Source: Salinivibrio sharmensis
GTDB lineage: Bacteria > Pseudomonadota > Gammaproteobacteria > Enterobacterales > Vibrionaceae
Reading direction: 5' to 3'
Assembly (NCBI RefSeq): GCF_001995985.1
Contig: NZ_MUFC01000006.1
Location: forward strand, 165,273-229,272
Length of the DNA stretch: 64,000 nt
Shown: positions 9,841-21,100 of the stretch, piece after piece
How positions within the stretch are numbered: the stretch's first letter is position 1
How the letters are laid out: the number at the start of each line of letters is the position of its first letter
The notes under the pieces: model-generated
What the model saw: the letters and a program-made list of their open reading frames with translations, nothing else
What the model was told of the DNA's origin: nothing
Database searches by the model: none
Made by a program: the position numbers and the translations under genes

Positions 9841-10863
9841 CTAATGCCTCTCGAGAAGAACTGCCTCTAAACGGTCACTTATCTTAGTTGGGATTTGCCG
9901 TTCGACCTCGTGCACCGCCTCAAAAATAGCGTTTTCGTAAGCGGCGATATCAGCGCGTCCGTGGCTTTTTACAACGATGCCGCGCAATCCTAGCAAACTT
10001 GCGCCGTTGTACTGGTCGGGTTTCAGCTGTTGGAGTTGATTTAATAGATCAGAAAATAGCCATTTCGCGATCCAACGCTTAATAGGGTGCGGGTGGAGGT
10101 GGGCTTTCACCTTGTCGATGATCAAGCGTGCGACCCCCTCGCTGGTTTTTAATGCAACATTGCCAACAAAGCCATCACAGACAATCACATCGGTCTCACC
10201 TGTGTAGATTTGATCGCCCTCGACGTAACCGGTGTAACGCACAGAGTCGCTTTGCTGCAAAAGATCAGCACAGCGGCGCACCAGATCGTTCCCTTTTATC
10301 GCCTCTTCACCGATATTTAACAAACCGATACGCGGGGTATGGCCTAACTCAGCCTCCGCTAACACCGCGCCCATCACTGCGAATTGGAATAAGGTGTCGG
10401 CGTCACAGGCGACGTTGGCGCCTAAATCGAGCAACCATTTACGTTGGTATTGGGCACCGGGCAAGGCGGTGACAAGGGCAGGACGATCAATGCCGGGCAG
10501 CAGCTTAAGCAAATATTTGGACAGCGCCATTAACGCCCCCGTATTCCCCGCGCTTACACAGGCATCCGCTTCACCACTGGCCACCTTTTCCAATGCGACA
10601 CGCATAGACGTATTATGACTGCGGCGCAGCGCTGTGGACGGACGCATATCATTAGGGATCACGTCCGGGGCATGGACGATAGACAATCGGGAATGATGCT
10701 GGGCATTGAGCTGGTTCAGTGACGCCTTAATGTGAGGCTCGTCGCCCACTAGGATCACTTTTAGGTCCGCAAAACGTGACAATGCCTGCACGGAGGCAGG
10801 CACTGTAACTTGGGGACCGAAATCCCCACCCATCGCATCGAGTGCAATGGTTAACCTAGTCAA
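9841..10863 (-). CDS. plsX: Phosphate acyltransferase PlsX
   Basis: A 340-residue enzyme that makes acyl-phosphate from acyl-ACP, the first step of phospholipid synthesis with PlsY. It begins with [13 protein letters not shown] and contains [10 protein letters not shown] and [16 protein letters not shown], all family signatures. It is 9 bp downstream of rpmF, which links membrane synthesis with ribosome production as in E. coli. Confidence 0.96.
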   Translation of the reverse strand: MTRLTIALDAMGGDFGPQVTVPASVQALSRFADLKVILVGDEPHIKASLNQLNAQHHSRLSIVHAPDVIPNDMRPSTALRRSHNTSMRVALEKVASGEADACVSAGNTGALMALSKYLLKLLPGIDRPALVTALPGAQYQRKWLLDLGANVACDADTLFQFAVMGAVLAEAELGHTPRIGLLNIGEEAIKGNDLVRRCADLLQQSDSVRYTGYVEGDQIYTGETDVIVCDGFVGNVALKTSEGVARLIIDKVKAHLHPHPIKRWIAKWLFSDLLNQLQQLKPDQYNGASLLGLRGIVVKSHGRADIAAYENAIFEAVHEVERQIPTKISDRLEAVLLERH

Positions 10864-10872
10864 GGGTCAACC

Positions 10873-11043
10873 TTACTTGTTGATAACCTTGCGGCCACGG
10901 TAGAAACCGTCTGCAGTCATGTTGTGACGCAGGTGAGTCTCACCGCTAGTTTTGTCTACAGATACAGCTTGAGTACCCAGTGCATCGTGTGAACGACGCA
11001 TACCACGTTTAGAACGGGTTTTACGGTTCTTTTGTACGGCCAT
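10873..11043 (-). CDS. rpmF: 50S ribosomal protein L32
   Basis: A 56-residue reading frame starting [20 protein letters not shown] and ending YRGRKVINK, an unmistakable L32. It is basic, as expected for a ribosomal protein, and follows yceD by five bases. Its place upstream of plsX is conserved. Confidence 0.98.
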   Translation of the reverse strand: MAVQKNRKTRSKRGMRRSHDALGTQAVSVDKTSGETHLRHNMTADGFYRGRKVINK

Positions 11044-11048
11044 TGACC

Positions 11049-11579
11049 CTACTCCTCGTTACTTTGCTTTAAGTTTTTTAGTACGGCAAACGGATTTGGA
11101 CGCTCATCAGCAAGTGGGATTTCCCCATACACCATGTTCTCTGCACTAACTTTACAGTCGGTGTCTTCGTGCATGGCGACTTGTGGCAAGGCCACAATCA
11201 ACTCGTCTTCGACTAATTGAATCAGATCAATCTCACCGTTTTCGTCGACTAATGCCGGCTCATAAGCATCCGGTAAATTGCCAACCTGGTCATCATTGAA
11301 AACCGGGCTATAAACGAATTCAGTTTCACAGCGATGTGAAAATGGTTCCCAACAACGTTGACACTCAAGACTGACCGAAACGGTGGCACGACCTGTGACC
11401 GTTTTGAGCCCTTGGGCGTCAATGTCGAACGAAAGCATCACTTCCGCATCACTATCGATGCTTTGGGTTGCCTCACCGAGACGCACTAAACGCTGCTTGT
11501 CTACGATACCATCATAGTCAAGTTGCTTTTGTGCACAACGGAACGGATCAACCGTCAGCGGTAGCTTTACCTTCTGCAT
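11049..11579 (-). CDS. yceD: Large-subunit rRNA accumulation protein YceD (DUF177)
   Basis: A 176-residue DUF177 protein. YceD homologues are needed for normal 23S rRNA levels in plants and are linked to rpmF across bacteria. The conserved core is [20 protein letters not shown], with a paired-cysteine motif, and the acidic half contains [23 protein letters not shown]. It is the first gene of the yceD-rpmF-plsX-fab unit. Confidence 0.93.
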   Translation of the reverse strand: MQKVKLPLTVDPFRCAQKQLDYDGIVDKQRLVRLGEATQSIDSDAEVMLSFDIDAQGLKTVTGRATVSVSLECQRCWEPFSHRCETEFVYSPVFNDDQVGNLPDAYEPALVDENGEIDLIQLVEDELIVALPQVAMHEDTDCKVSAENMVYGEIPLADERPNPFAVLKNLKQSNEE

Positions 11580-11901
11580 AGGGCGCGAATATTAGCCTCC
11601 AAATGCGCTGGAGTCAAAGAAAATGTTACCTGTGTCAGGCGCGAAAGGGTCATAGGAACAAAAGCACACAACCCATCGGTTATCTGGATGCCTCTGGCGC
11701 CTCGCCGACTCGGACCGGCAACCGTGAAAACCAACCCTTTCACCGCAGTCAATAAGCCAGCCAGGCACACTCCCACCGTTTTGCCCGACTCAAAGTCGCG
11801 CCCGCTATTTTTTCAGGTTAGACTGGGAGTTGAAAATAAACAATCATCGACCACGTAGATTGTTTAGTCACCTTCAACTGCGCGCAATATAAGGAACGAT
11901 A
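11580..11901. promoter_or_regulatory. Divergent promoter region between yceD and maf, with nested inverted repeat
   Basis: This 0.3 kb gap separates the leftward yceD-fab transcription unit from the rightward maf gene, so it must hold both promoters. A nested inverted repeat lies at 11829-11878: GTTGAA (11829-11834) with TTCAAC (11873-11878) outside, and AAACAATC (11838-11845) with GATTGTTT (11858-11865) inside. It ends 23 bp before the maf start codon. It could be an operator or a leader hairpin for maf. Confidence 0.5.
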
Positions 11902-12495
11902 ATGCACACAACGCAACCTCCCAAAATTGTGCTGGCTTCAAGCTCACCGTATCGTCAAGCCATCTTTAAAAAGTTTGCGCTCCCGTTTACTGCATTCGCA
12001 CCGGCAATTGACGAAAGTCGGCATGACAACGAGCGTGCCACTGACATGGTTGAACGCTTGGCACTCGAAAAAGCCATGGCGGGGATGCCGCTATTCGATA
12101 ATGCTCTCATTATCGGTTCAGACCAAGTGTGTGTGATTGACGAGGAGGTGTTAGGCAAACCACATGAGCGAGAAGTCGCGATTGAGCAGCTAAAACGCGC
12201 GAGCGGCAAGCAAGTCACGTTTTATACCGGAATCGCGTTGATAAACAGCGACACCGGGGAGCATCAATCTGACGTTGAGCCGTTCCATGTCGACTTTCGT
12301 GAGCTTACCGAGCAGGAAATTGTCCGCTACATCGACAAAGAACTGCCGCTAGATTGTGCCGGCAGCTTCAAATGTGAAGGCTTGGGTATTGCCCTTTTCA
12401 ATGCCATGCACGGACGTGATCCTAATACCCTTGTAGGCCTCCCACTTATACGCTTACGTGAAATGTTAGAAAAGGAGGGGGTCTCGGTCATTTAA
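11902..12495 (+). CDS. yceF: Maf-family nucleotide pyrophosphatase YceF
   Basis: A 197-residue Maf-like house-cleaning enzyme. The YceF subfamily hydrolyses 7-methyl-GTP. It has the ASSSPYRQAIF N-terminal motif, IGSDQVCVIDEEVLGKP, SGKQVTFYTGIAL and a DCAGSFKCEGLG ... GRDPNTLVGLPLI end, matching YceF rather than the septum-associated YhdE type. AAGGAACG lies just before the ATG. It is transcribed away from yceD. Confidence 0.93.
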   Translation: MHTTQPPKIVLASSSPYRQAIFKKFALPFTAFAPAIDESRHDNERATDMVERLALEKAMAGMPLFDNALIIGSDQVCVIDEEVLGKPHEREVAIEQLKRASGKQVTFYTGIALINSDTGEHQSDVEPFHVDFRELTEQEIVRYIDKELPLDCAGSFKCEGLGIALFNAMHGRDPNTLVGLPLIRLREMLEKEGVSVI

Positions 12496-12556
12496 TGCGC
12501 CAACTCATGGTCAGCGCACACGTAGTTGCAACCTTACCAAGCACGTAAGCGGCAAA

Positions 12557-13273
12557 TTAGCTCACCAGCTCGTTTAGACTGTTTAATACGGCAACGGGCT
12601 CAAACGTCGACAGGCTGGCAGACTCTTCTACGCCCCAAGTGACCGCGAGCCTTGCCATACCCGCATTGATGGCCAGTTGCATATCATGTCCAGTATCACC
12701 AATCATCAGCGCCTTATCACGTGAGATGCCTGTTTGCACTAACACTTCTTCAAGCATTTTCGGATCAGGCTTAGAAGCCGTTTCATCCGCACAACGCGTA
12801 GCAGCGAATAAATCTTGGGTCCCCGTCTCCATCATCGCTCTATCAAGCCCAGCGCGTGATTTCCCCGTTGCCACCGCCAATTCAAACCCCTGCGCCTTTA
12901 GAGACAGAAGGGTGTCTTTCACCCCAGGAAAAAGCTGACAGGGCGTTGGATTATCGTGCACAAACTGTTGGCGGTAGTGGTGAATCCAATCGCCATACCA
13001 CGCTGGATCTGCATCAGGGTAAAGCAGCTGATAACCTTTTTCTAAGCTCAGGCCAATCATGGTTTGCAAACGCTCAGGAGGTAAAATGGGTAATTGCCCT
13101 GTTAATCGAGCCGCCGCATCGAGGCTAGAGACAATTCGTCCAATCGAATCCATCACAGTGCCATCCCAGTCAAAGATCAACAATGAGTATGGGGCTAGCG
13201 CTGAGTGCGACGGTTGGCTGGCCGGACTTTCGCCAGCTTGCCAAGCAGATGTAAGCGATAATTCGACAGTCAT
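12557..13273 (-). CDS. HAD-superfamily phosphatase (phosphoglycolate-phosphatase-like)
   Basis: A 238-residue HAD-IA hydrolase with motif I FDWDGTVMDS, motif II around VATGKSR, motif III lysine in SKPDPKML and motif IV MIGDTGHDMQLA. The longer frame back to 13330 would overlap rluC; the start at 13273 is preferred because AGAGG precedes it at normal spacing and because rluC ends five bases upstream. The first 30 residues before the catalytic motif are unusual and low-complexity. The substrate cannot be told from sequence. Confidence 0.88.
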   Translation of the reverse strand: MTVELSLTSAWQAGESPASQPSHSALAPYSLLIFDWDGTVMDSIGRIVSSLDAAARLTGQLPILPPERLQTMIGLSLEKGYQLLYPDADPAWYGDWIHHYRQQFVHDNPTPCQLFPGVKDTLLSLKAQGFELAVATGKSRAGLDRAMMETGTQDLFAATRCADETASKPDPKMLEEVLVQTGISRDKALMIGDTGHDMQLAINAGMARLAVTWGVEESASLSTFEPVAVLNSLNELVS

Positions 13274-13277
13274 GTAT

Positions 13278-14249
13278 TTAGCCTCTGCGTGATGCGTTTT
13301 TTGCCCGTAACCCGTCAAGTACCCGCTCAAGTTTGGGCTCCATGGGCGCGTTAAGCGTCATGGTTTCATCATTCCCTGGGTGCACAAAACGAATCGTGGC
13401 GGCATGTAAAAATAATCGATCTAGCCCCACAGCCTTGGTGTAAGCATCAAAACGGGGATCGCCATAGCGGTCATCCCACGCCAAAGGATGCCCTACATAT
13501 TGCGCATGGACTCGAATTTGGTGTGTCCGACCTGTTACCGGGCTCGCTTGCACGAGTGTGGCTTCCGCAAACGTCTCAAGCACTTTAAAACGGGTTTCCG
13601 ATGGCTTTCCCTCGGGGTTAACGCGGACAATGCTGTTCACCTCGTTTTTCAACAAAGGCGCTGTCACCTTACGCTGCTTAGCGGACCAGTGACCCATGAC
13701 CAAGGCATAATAGTCTTTGCGTACCGATTTTTCGCGAAATTGCGCTTGCAGATGGCGCAAGGCAGACCGTTTTTTAGCAATCAATAAGAGCCCTGAGGTG
13801 TCTCTATCAATCCGGTGCACCAGCTCCAAAAAGCGCGCTTTAGGACGCAGTGCGCGCATTGCCTCTATCGCGCCAAATTGTAGCCCACTCCCCCCGTGCA
13901 CCGCGGTACCTGAAGGCTTATTGAGCACAAGTAGGTGGTCATCCTCATAAAGAATGCAATACTCAAGCGCAGCCACTTTGTCTAGTTTGGTACTGGGGGC
14001 GGCTTTCTCATCACGCTCGGGAAGCCGGATGGGAGGCACCCTCACCACATCGCCAGCTTGCAGCTTATACTCGGGTTTTATGCGTTTTTTATTAACTCGC
14101 ACTTCTCCTTTACGAAGCACGCGATAAATCATACTTTTTGGGACATTTTTCAGCTGATTTCGCAGAAAATTGTCGATGCGTTGGCCGGCGATGTCGTCAT
14201 CGATGTCGATGAATCGCACTTGAGTTTTTTGTTCTGTCATAACCTTCAT
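13278..14249 (-). CDS. rluC: 23S rRNA pseudouridine synthase RluC
   Basis: An S4-domain plus RluA-type catalytic protein that modifies 23S rRNA (positions 955, 2504 and 2580 in E. coli). The S4 part has SMIYRVLRKGEVRVNKKRIKP, the catalytic motif is HRIDRDTSGLLL with the aspartate of DRD, and HQIRVHAQYVGHPLA follows. The open frame extends to 14276; starts at 14249 or 14240 fit the family length better (about 320 residues). It is divergent from rne, as in other gammaproteobacteria. Confidence 0.94.
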   Translation of the reverse strand: MKVMTEQKTQVRFIDIDDDIAGQRIDNFLRNQLKNVPKSMIYRVLRKGEVRVNKKRIKPEYKLQAGDVVRVPPIRLPERDEKAAPSTKLDKVAALEYCILYEDDHLLVLNKPSGTAVHGGSGLQFGAIEAMRALRPKARFLELVHRIDRDTSGLLLIAKKRSALRHLQAQFREKSVRKDYYALVMGHWSAKQRKVTAPLLKNEVNSIVRVNPEGKPSETRFKVLETFAEATLVQASPVTGRTHQIRVHAQYVGHPLAWDDRYGDPRFDAYTKAVGLDRLFLHAATIRFVHPGNDETMTLNAPMEPKLERVLDGLRAKNASRRG

Positions 14250-14421
14250 TCTACCGCTAAGCACAGCGACATGCACCTGCTACGGCAAGTCACCCCTCGC
14301 TTAGCACAGCAGCGGGTTGTGTTCCCCCCTGTAACCGCGAACGACACAAGGCATTATCGTGCAAAAAAACACCACATCTGCGCGGTTTTACTACCAACAC
14401 AACATAAGCGAATAAAGCCGA

Positions 14422-14924
14422 TTGCTGGACTTTAGTCTCCCTGCTATAGTTGCGGCGTTAATCAGAAAAGCAAACGCTTATCTGAAACACAGCTTATCGC
14501 CTGTGACAGCGATTTCATCAGTGGAACATGCACTTTTCGACAAAAGGCCTGGTCTGCGATGAGTCAATCAAGTGATAGCTGTATACGGTTATATCCGTAA
14601 AAGAACCATAATTCCGAATGCTTTTAAGGCGTTACGCGGCAATTGGCGTAAGACGTAAACCAAAAGCACCCGTTTAGTGTGTTGACACGAGACCATTAGT
14701 CAGTGTCAGAGCTCTCCGCCATCGGTAAAAACGGCGGACGCCAACTGCGTAATCCGGTGAGCCATAAAAACCGTTGTAGCTGGCCGATTAAAACTTGCCC
14801 GAGCGCACCCCTGATTTTCTCCAGCCGGGAGGCTGCACCATATCAGACTTGGGGTCAGGCAGCATTGACGACTGCTCTCGTCATCAACCGCTAATAACAA
14901 CGATAAATAAATGAGAAAAATCAG
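14422..14924 (+). promoter_or_regulatory. rne promoter and long 5' leader
   Basis: A promoter with TTGCTG (14422-14427), a 17-bp spacer and TATAGT (14445-14450) predicts a transcript start near 14457, giving a leader of about 470 nt. Inside it TGACAC/GTGTCA and TCCGCC (14715-14720)/GGCGGA (14733-14738) form stems. In E. coli the structured rne leader is bound and cut by RNase E for feedback control, so the same is likely here. No convincing gene lies in this gap. Confidence 0.6.
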
Positions 14925-17882
14925 ATGAAAAGAATGTTGATTAACGCAACTCAGAAGGAAGAGTTGCGCGTCGCATTGGTCGACGGTCAACGGCTGTACG
15001 ATCTCGATATCGAGAGTCCCGGCCATGAATCAAAAAAAGCGAATATCTACAAAGGACGCATTACCCGTATCGAACCAAGCCTGGAAGCGGCATTTGTTGA
15101 TTACGGGGCAGAACGACACGGTTTTCTCCCTCTTAAAGAAATAGCCCGCGAATACTTCCCTTCCGGTTACACCTATCAAGGCCGCCCTAACATCAAAGAT
15201 GTGGTAAAAGAAGGCCAGGAAGTCATTGTCCAAGTAGACAAAGAAGAGCGCGGCAATAAAGGGGCTGCTCTGACTACGTTTGTGTCGTTAGCGGGTAGCT
15301 ACTTGGTATTAATGCCAAACAACCCACGAGCAGGCGGGATTTCTCGTCGCATCGAGGGGGAAGAGCGCAGCCAGCTCAAAGAAGCCATGTCTGGCCTCGA
15401 ACTGCCGCAAGGGATGGGCTTAATTGTGCGCACCGCCGGTGTGGGCAAATCTGCCGAAGAGCTTGAATGGGACTTGAAAGTTCTGCTAAACCACTGGCAA
15501 GCAGTGAAAGAAGCGGCAGACGCCAACCCTGCACCTTTCCTGATCCATCAAGAAAGTAACGTGATTGCACGAGCAATCCGCGACTACTTGCGCCGTGATA
15601 TCGGTGAGATCTTGATTGATAGTGAGAAGGTCTTTCAACGCGCGCAAGAGCACATCAAACTGGTTCGCCCTGACTTTGTCAGCCGCATCAAGTTCTATGA
15701 AGGCGAAGTGCCGCTATTTAGCCATTACCAGATAGAAAGCCAGATTGAATCTGCGTTCCAACGCGAGGTTCGCTTGCCGTCTGGTGGTTCGATCGTGATC
15801 GACCCCACCGAAGCCCTCACCTCTATCGATATCAACTCTGCTCGTGCCACTAAAGGCAGCGATATCGAAGAGACAGCACGCCAAACAAACGTTGAAGCGG
15901 CAGAAGAAATTGCCCGCCAATTACGTTTGCGTGATCTGGGTGGATTGGTCGTTATCGATTTCATCGATATGACCCCCGTACGCCACCAACGTGAAGTGGA
16001 AAACAAACTACGCGACTCTGTCCGTATGGATCGTGCACGCGTGCAAATCGGCCGTATTTCGCGCTTTGGTTTGCTGGAAATGTCACGCCAACGCCTCAGT
16101 CCATCACTGGCAGAAGCAAGCCATCACATTTGCCCGCGCTGTAAAGGCACCGGTGTAATTCGTGATAACGAATCGCTAGCATTGTCCATTCTTCGTTTGA
16201 TGGAAGAAGAGGCAATGAAAGAGAACACGGCGCAAGTACTGGGTATCGTCCCTGTCCCCGTCGCCTCTTACCTGCTTAACGAAAAACGCCGATCGGTCCA
16301 GCACATTGAGAAATACCACAATGTCAAAGTGGTCGTGGTCCCCAATGCCGACATGCAGACACCACACTTTGATGTGGTTCGCGTCCGCGGCGGTGAAGAA
16401 ATGGCGAACCTGTCTTATCAGCTGCCAAGCCAGATTGATGCGCTCAGAGAAGTAGAAGCACGCGAAGAGCCACAACAAGCGCGTCCAGCGAAAAAGCGTG
16501 AAGAACCTGTTTTACAAGGATTTGCAGCGCCAAGCTCGCCGGCACCAAGTGCAACTAAAACGGCCGCACCAGCCAATGAGCCAGCAGCGTCGGCCCAGCC
16601 TGGTCTGTTCACCAAAGTGGGTCAGTTCTTCTCTCGCTTGTTTGCCGCGCCAGCTGATGATGCAACAACCACGTCGTCACAGCCAGCCGCTCAACCTGAG
16701 CCAGCTCAAACAGGGCAACGCCAGAAGCCAACACACAGCCAGCGCAATAAGTCACGTGGCAATAACAAACCACAAAATCGCGATGAGCAAAGTGATGGCA
16801 ACAACGGCGAACGTGGACGTAACAACAAACAACGCCGCCAGAATAAGCCGCAAGAAGAGCGTCGTGATAAGAATCGCAAAGGGAAAAAAACCCGTAACGA
16901 TAACCGCAGCGACAAAGCGAAAAAGCCTGCCGCGCAACAAGATGAGGCCAAGGCAACGAAGCCACAGTCTGACAATGCGGATAAAGGCAACAAGCAGCAC
17001 GACCAAAAAGCGGAGAAAACCGAACAGGTTAAACAACGCCGCCAACGTCGTAAGCTTAATCGCAGCGTGCGTATCAACAAAGATAATGCGGATACCCAAG
17101 TTGCCACCGAGGTAACACCTGACCAAGGTACAGACTTGCAGCAAGTCGGGGCGGAAGTCGCACAACAGGCTAAACAGCAGCCTGATAACGCGAAGAAAGA
17201 AGGTCAGCAGGACAAGCGTCGTAATCGCCGCTCACCACGCCACCTTCGCGCCAGTGGACAGCGTCGTCGCCGTCGTCCAATGGTGAAAAGCCCTATGCCA
17301 CTCACCACCGGCATGGCGTCTCCCGAAATGGCGATGGGCAAGGTATGGTCGGCAGAGCAACCCGTAAAAGTGAAGCAAGATCGCCGCCGCCAAGACAAAC
17401 GCCAAAACAGTAAGGCTATTATCAGTGGTGTTGCCCGTCCAGAAATGGCCATGGGTAAAGTCATTATCATGCAAGCTAAGTCGGAGGGGACGGATTCAGT
17501 ATCGACCCAACCGATGGCTTCGATAAGCACCCCTGAGCCTGCACCGCAACCGGCACAAAGCCAAGCAACACCGGAGGTCGGTGCGATGCCAAAGGTCGCG
17601 ACGCCAGACGCGCCAGTGACAACCCCTGCGCAAGACTCAGAGGTCGATTTGGTGACTGAAAAAGTGATTGAGCGCGAAGCGGAAATCAATGCCCCAACGG
17701 CAACGATTCAATACCGCCGAGCCACATCACCGATGATGAAAGCACCGGCACCGAACGAATCGGTTGATCACAGCCCGGTGGCAATCGCCGCCTTTAAAGT
17801 GCCTAACCCAGAAGCGAAAGCGGCGGGTAGCGCTGAGGCACGTGCGTCTGCCTACGCACCGGCAACCAAACCTCAGTACTAA
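14925..17882 (+). CDS. rne: Ribonuclease E
   Basis: A 985-residue endoribonuclease and degradosome scaffold. The N-terminal half is nearly identical to E. coli RNase E: S1 domain (about 35-120), catalytic D302 ([10 protein letters not shown]) and D345 (VIDFIDM), and the zinc-link cysteines C403 and C406 (CPRCKG). The C-terminal half is disordered, with the membrane-targeting amphipathic segment [16 protein letters not shown] near residue 565, arginine-rich RNA-binding stretches, [18 protein letters not shown], a duplicated PEMAMGKV motif (residues 800-807 and 839-846) and a C-terminal tail like the PNPase-binding end. A strong terminator follows. Confidence 0.97.
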   Translation: MKRMLINATQKEELRVALVDGQRLYDLDIESPGHESKKANIYKGRITRIEPSLEAAFVDYGAERHGFLPLKEIAREYFPSGYTYQGRPNIKDVVKEGQEVIVQVDKEERGNKGAALTTFVSLAGSYLVLMPNNPRAGGISRRIEGEERSQLKEAMSGLELPQGMGLIVRTAGVGKSAEELEWDLKVLLNHWQAVKEAADANPAPFLIHQESNVIARAIRDYLRRDIGEILIDSEKVFQRAQEHIKLVRPDFVSRIKFYEGEVPLFSHYQIESQIESAFQREVRLPSGGSIVIDPTEALTSIDINSARATKGSDIEETARQTNVEAAEEIARQLRLRDLGGLVVIDFIDMTPVRHQREVENKLRDSVRMDRARVQIGRISRFGLLEMSRQRLSPSLAEASHHICPRCKGTGVIRDNESLALSILRLMEEEAMKENTAQVLGIVPVPVASYLLNEKRRSVQHIEKYHNVKVVVVPNADMQTPHFDVVRVRGGEEMANLSYQLPSQIDALREVEAREEPQQARPAKKREEPVLQGFAAPSSPAPSATKTAAPANEPAASAQPGLFTKVGQFFSRLFAAPADDATTTSSQPAAQPEPAQTGQRQKPTHSQRNKSRGNNKPQNRDEQSDGNNGERGRNNKQRRQNKPQEERRDKNRKGKKTRNDNRSDKAKKPAAQQDEAKATKPQSDNADKGNKQHDQKAEKTEQVKQRRQRRKLNRSVRINKDNADTQVATEVTPDQGTDLQQVGAEVAQQAKQQPDNAKKEGQQDKRRNRRSPRHLRASGQRRRRRPMVKSPMPLTTGMASPEMAMGKVWSAEQPVKVKQDRRRQDKRQNSKAIISGVARPEMAMGKVIIMQAKSEGTDSVSTQPMASISTPEPAPQPAQSQATPEVGAMPKVATPDAPVTTPAQDSEVDLVTEKVIEREAEINAPTATIQYRRATSPMMKAPAPNESVDHSPVAIAAFKVPNPEAKAAGSAEARASAYAPATKPQY

Positions 17883-17903
17883 TTCCGTTACTTTCGGAAT
17901 ACT

Positions 17904-17935
17904 AAAGGCCTCGGCATCTGTCGAGGCCTTTTTTT
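17904..17935 (+). terminator. Rho-independent terminator of rne
   Basis: AAAGGCCTCG (17904-17913) and CGAGGCCTTT (17922-17931) form a perfect 10-bp stem followed by a T run to 17935. It lies 22 bases after the rne stop codon. Confidence 0.92.
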
Positions 17936-18182
17936 AACCTTTCTTCAATGAAATAACGTGGATAAAACATACGTAAACTTGCAGCGATACACGGAAAAGT
18001 GCGCCGATCCACACGCTTCCATAGCGACTTCCTTGTCAAAGCGAAAAAACTCAGTAAAGTCATGGCATAAGATGATTGTCGTGTCGTCGCGCACACCCAG
18101 CTTCGCCAGAGACACAGGCTCATCAGGTGCCAAAATACGGCCACGACATTGGAAAGTTGCTGTAGGGAAGACGCTGTTGCTT

Positions 18183-21100
18183 ATGAAAACCTTGTTTACT
18201 GCTTATCCATTTAAACGCCTCCATCACACCTTGATGCTGGCCTTTCTTCTATTGAGCCTCCTCCCTCTGATCTTAGTCGCCTTGTTTTTTCTTAATGCCC
18301 ATAGCCAAGATCTCCAAGAACAAAGCACAGCACACCTTTTATCGGTGCGCGACAGTAAACAACAGCAAATCAATGATTACTTTGATGCGAAAGAAGCGGA
18401 GGTGCTTGGATTTGTTGCCTCAGAGCTCGCCTACGCCAGCGGTGGCCATTTTTATGGTTTGGTCAACGCCTTTCAGCGACTACGACCAAACATCGACGCC
18501 GCACGTGATTACGCGCAACGCCGCTACTACCTTGGGTCCGGTGAGAGGGTGAAAACACCTGTGCGCAAGGACGATCCCAATTATTCTGCCACCGAGCGTT
18601 ATCGGCTGCTGCACAAACGCTATCACCGCGCTTATCAAGCTTTGCTCGCCCGCGCAGATTTTGACGACCTACTCTTGGTCGATAAGCAAGGCAACGTCAC
18701 CTATTCGGTGAAAAAACTGGGCAACTTTGGCACAAACTTACTCTCAGGCCCTCACCGTGATGCACGATTGGGGCAAACGTTCGCGACCCTACAACAGCAA
18801 ACGCAACAAACAAAAGGGAAGTTAGATCCGACGCCCAAGGTGATTATCTCTGATTTTTCTGCGGAAGAGACCGACACCCGAGTTGCATGGCTGGGCGCCC
18901 CCATTATTCAGCAAGGGTACCTGCATAGCTACGCGCTCTTCCGGCTTCCTAGCCATGCCCTTACCAGGCTAATGGCCCCCAGAGAAACCAATGCGATTGA
19001 AACACACCTCGTCGGCGATGACGGCAAGACTCGAGCGCATTCAACCAACAACAGTCAGCTTGTTAATAACACGCCTGCCATAGAAAAAGCATTAGCCGGA
19101 GAAACGGGAGTCACCCGCTATCAAACCCAATCAGGCCAAACCATGCTCGCCGCCTACACCCCTATTCGCACCCATGGACTGAAATGGGGACTCGTGGCTG
19201 AAGTCCCCACGCAAGTGGCCTACGCACGTATCCACCAGCTGCAACAGCTTTTTATCGTTGCCATGTTACTTGCGATTCTCGCGGTGGTCATTGCCTCGCA
19301 CTATATGTCCAACTTTATTACTCGCCCACTGCTTCAACTTACGTGGGCGGCCGAAAAAGTCAGTGCAGGTGACCTGGATACCCAAATCCACCACACGCGT
19401 CGTCGTGATGAAATCGGGCGTTTGGCGGTGAGCTTTGCCCGCATGCGCCATGCCATTCGCGAAAAACTGGCCTTAATACGCCAGCAAAACCAGGCCTTAG
19501 AAGCTAACATCACCACCATACGTGCTCAGAATGAAGAGCTGCATGTCGCCAACAAACTGAAAGATGAATTCCTGGCAACCACCTCTCACGAACTTCGTAC
19601 CCCCTTACACGGCATGATAGGGATTGCCGAAGCACTGATTGACGGTGCGAACGGTCCGATTAGTCGCGATCATCAGTATCAACTATCGATTATCGTCAAC
19701 AGCGGCCAGCGCTTGGCCAAGCTGGTTGATGATCTCTTGGACTACCATAAAATGCGCTATGGGCAATTGGATTTGGAGCAAGGTCCTGTCAATCTCAACG
19801 CCATCACACAGCTTGTGCTGTCACTCGCCAAGCACCTTAAAAAAGATAAGCCGCTAGACATCATTAATCAGCTCAGCGACACGCCAATCTGGGTACACGC
19901 GGATTCCCAACGGCTTGAGCAAGTTATGTACAATTTGCTGGGAAATGCGATTAAGTTCACCGATGCGGGTAAGATTGTTATTAGCGCCGACACCTTGGAC
20001 GATCGTGTTCGCATCCAAGTGGTTGATACGGGTAAAGGGATCCCAGCGGAACAGTTAAGCACCGTTTTTGAGCCTCTCGCACAAGCAGTAAGTAGCCACT
20101 ATCATTATCAACACGGTGCAGGTCTTGGTCTATCAATCAGTCGTCAACTTGTCGAGTTGATGGGCGGCCAGCTTTACGTCAGTAGTCAGCCGCAAGTGGG
20201 CACCACCTTTAGCTTCACCCTTCCGCGTGTCGATGAGCCTCCGGTGTTAAGCACCGAGCTTACCGCCTTCTCTACCCAGCACGTTTATCAAGATGACACG
20301 CGAGAGACCCTCGCTCACTTCTCTTCGGACGTTGTTTCGCAAAGCCAGCATAATCACAATGGCTTACATATTTTAGTGGTTGATGATGAACCCACCAACC
20401 AACAAGTACTCGCCAGCTTTCTCAATATTGAAGGCTATCAGGTCAGTACAGCAAGCGATGGACGCACAGCCATTGAGCACATCGCCACCACGAAGCCGGA
20501 TCTCGTTTTGCTCGACGTGCTTATGCCCGGTATGAGTGGTTTCGAGGTCTGTGAGCAGCTCAGAGAACAATTTAACCACGCCGCACTTCCGATTATCATG
20601 CTAACCGCCTTAAATCAGCCTGATGATCGCATCTATGGGTTTGAAATCGGCGCGAATGATTACTTATGTAAACCCTTTGATAAACGAGAGCTCGCTGCTC
20701 GGATAGCCACACACCTTGCCGCTAGCCAAGCGGAACAACGCCGCCAAGAAAACCAACGCCTCGAGCAGGCGCTTGAACAAAGTGCGCGGCAGCAAGCCAG
20801 CCTGCTCGAAACCCAGTCTTGGTTGATTTCACAACTCTCTCTCGCCCCTGAAGCCATGTTAGGTATGCGAAGAGATGGTCAGGTTCGCTTTGTTAACCAA
20901 GCGGCAGCATCCTTGTTCGGGCGTGAACAGGACGAGGTAAAACGGATGCACGGTCAAGCCTTAGTGAAAGCGCCCGAGCAGGCCAATCATATGGAGCGCT
21001 ATCAAGGCCCACTGACCATTTATATTGAAGGACAACCACAGGACGTTGACGGTATGCTGCTGCGTTTTCCAGCCGAGTCTGACATTGACAGCCTGTATGT

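Noticed and set aside
16418..17689. Several long minus-strand frames opposite the rne C-terminal half
   Set aside because: They mirror the low-complexity, arginine/alanine-rich coding region of rne and lack start signals.
17945..18133. 62-residue minus-strand frame between rne and chiS
   Set aside because: It looks somewhat protein-like but needs a TTG start, has no ribosome site and overlaps the start of the chiS transcript region.
17958..18182. N-terminal extension of ChiS by 75 residues
   Set aside because: The extension has no family character; starting at 18183 puts the phospho-histidine at residue 469, the same as in V. cholerae ChiS.
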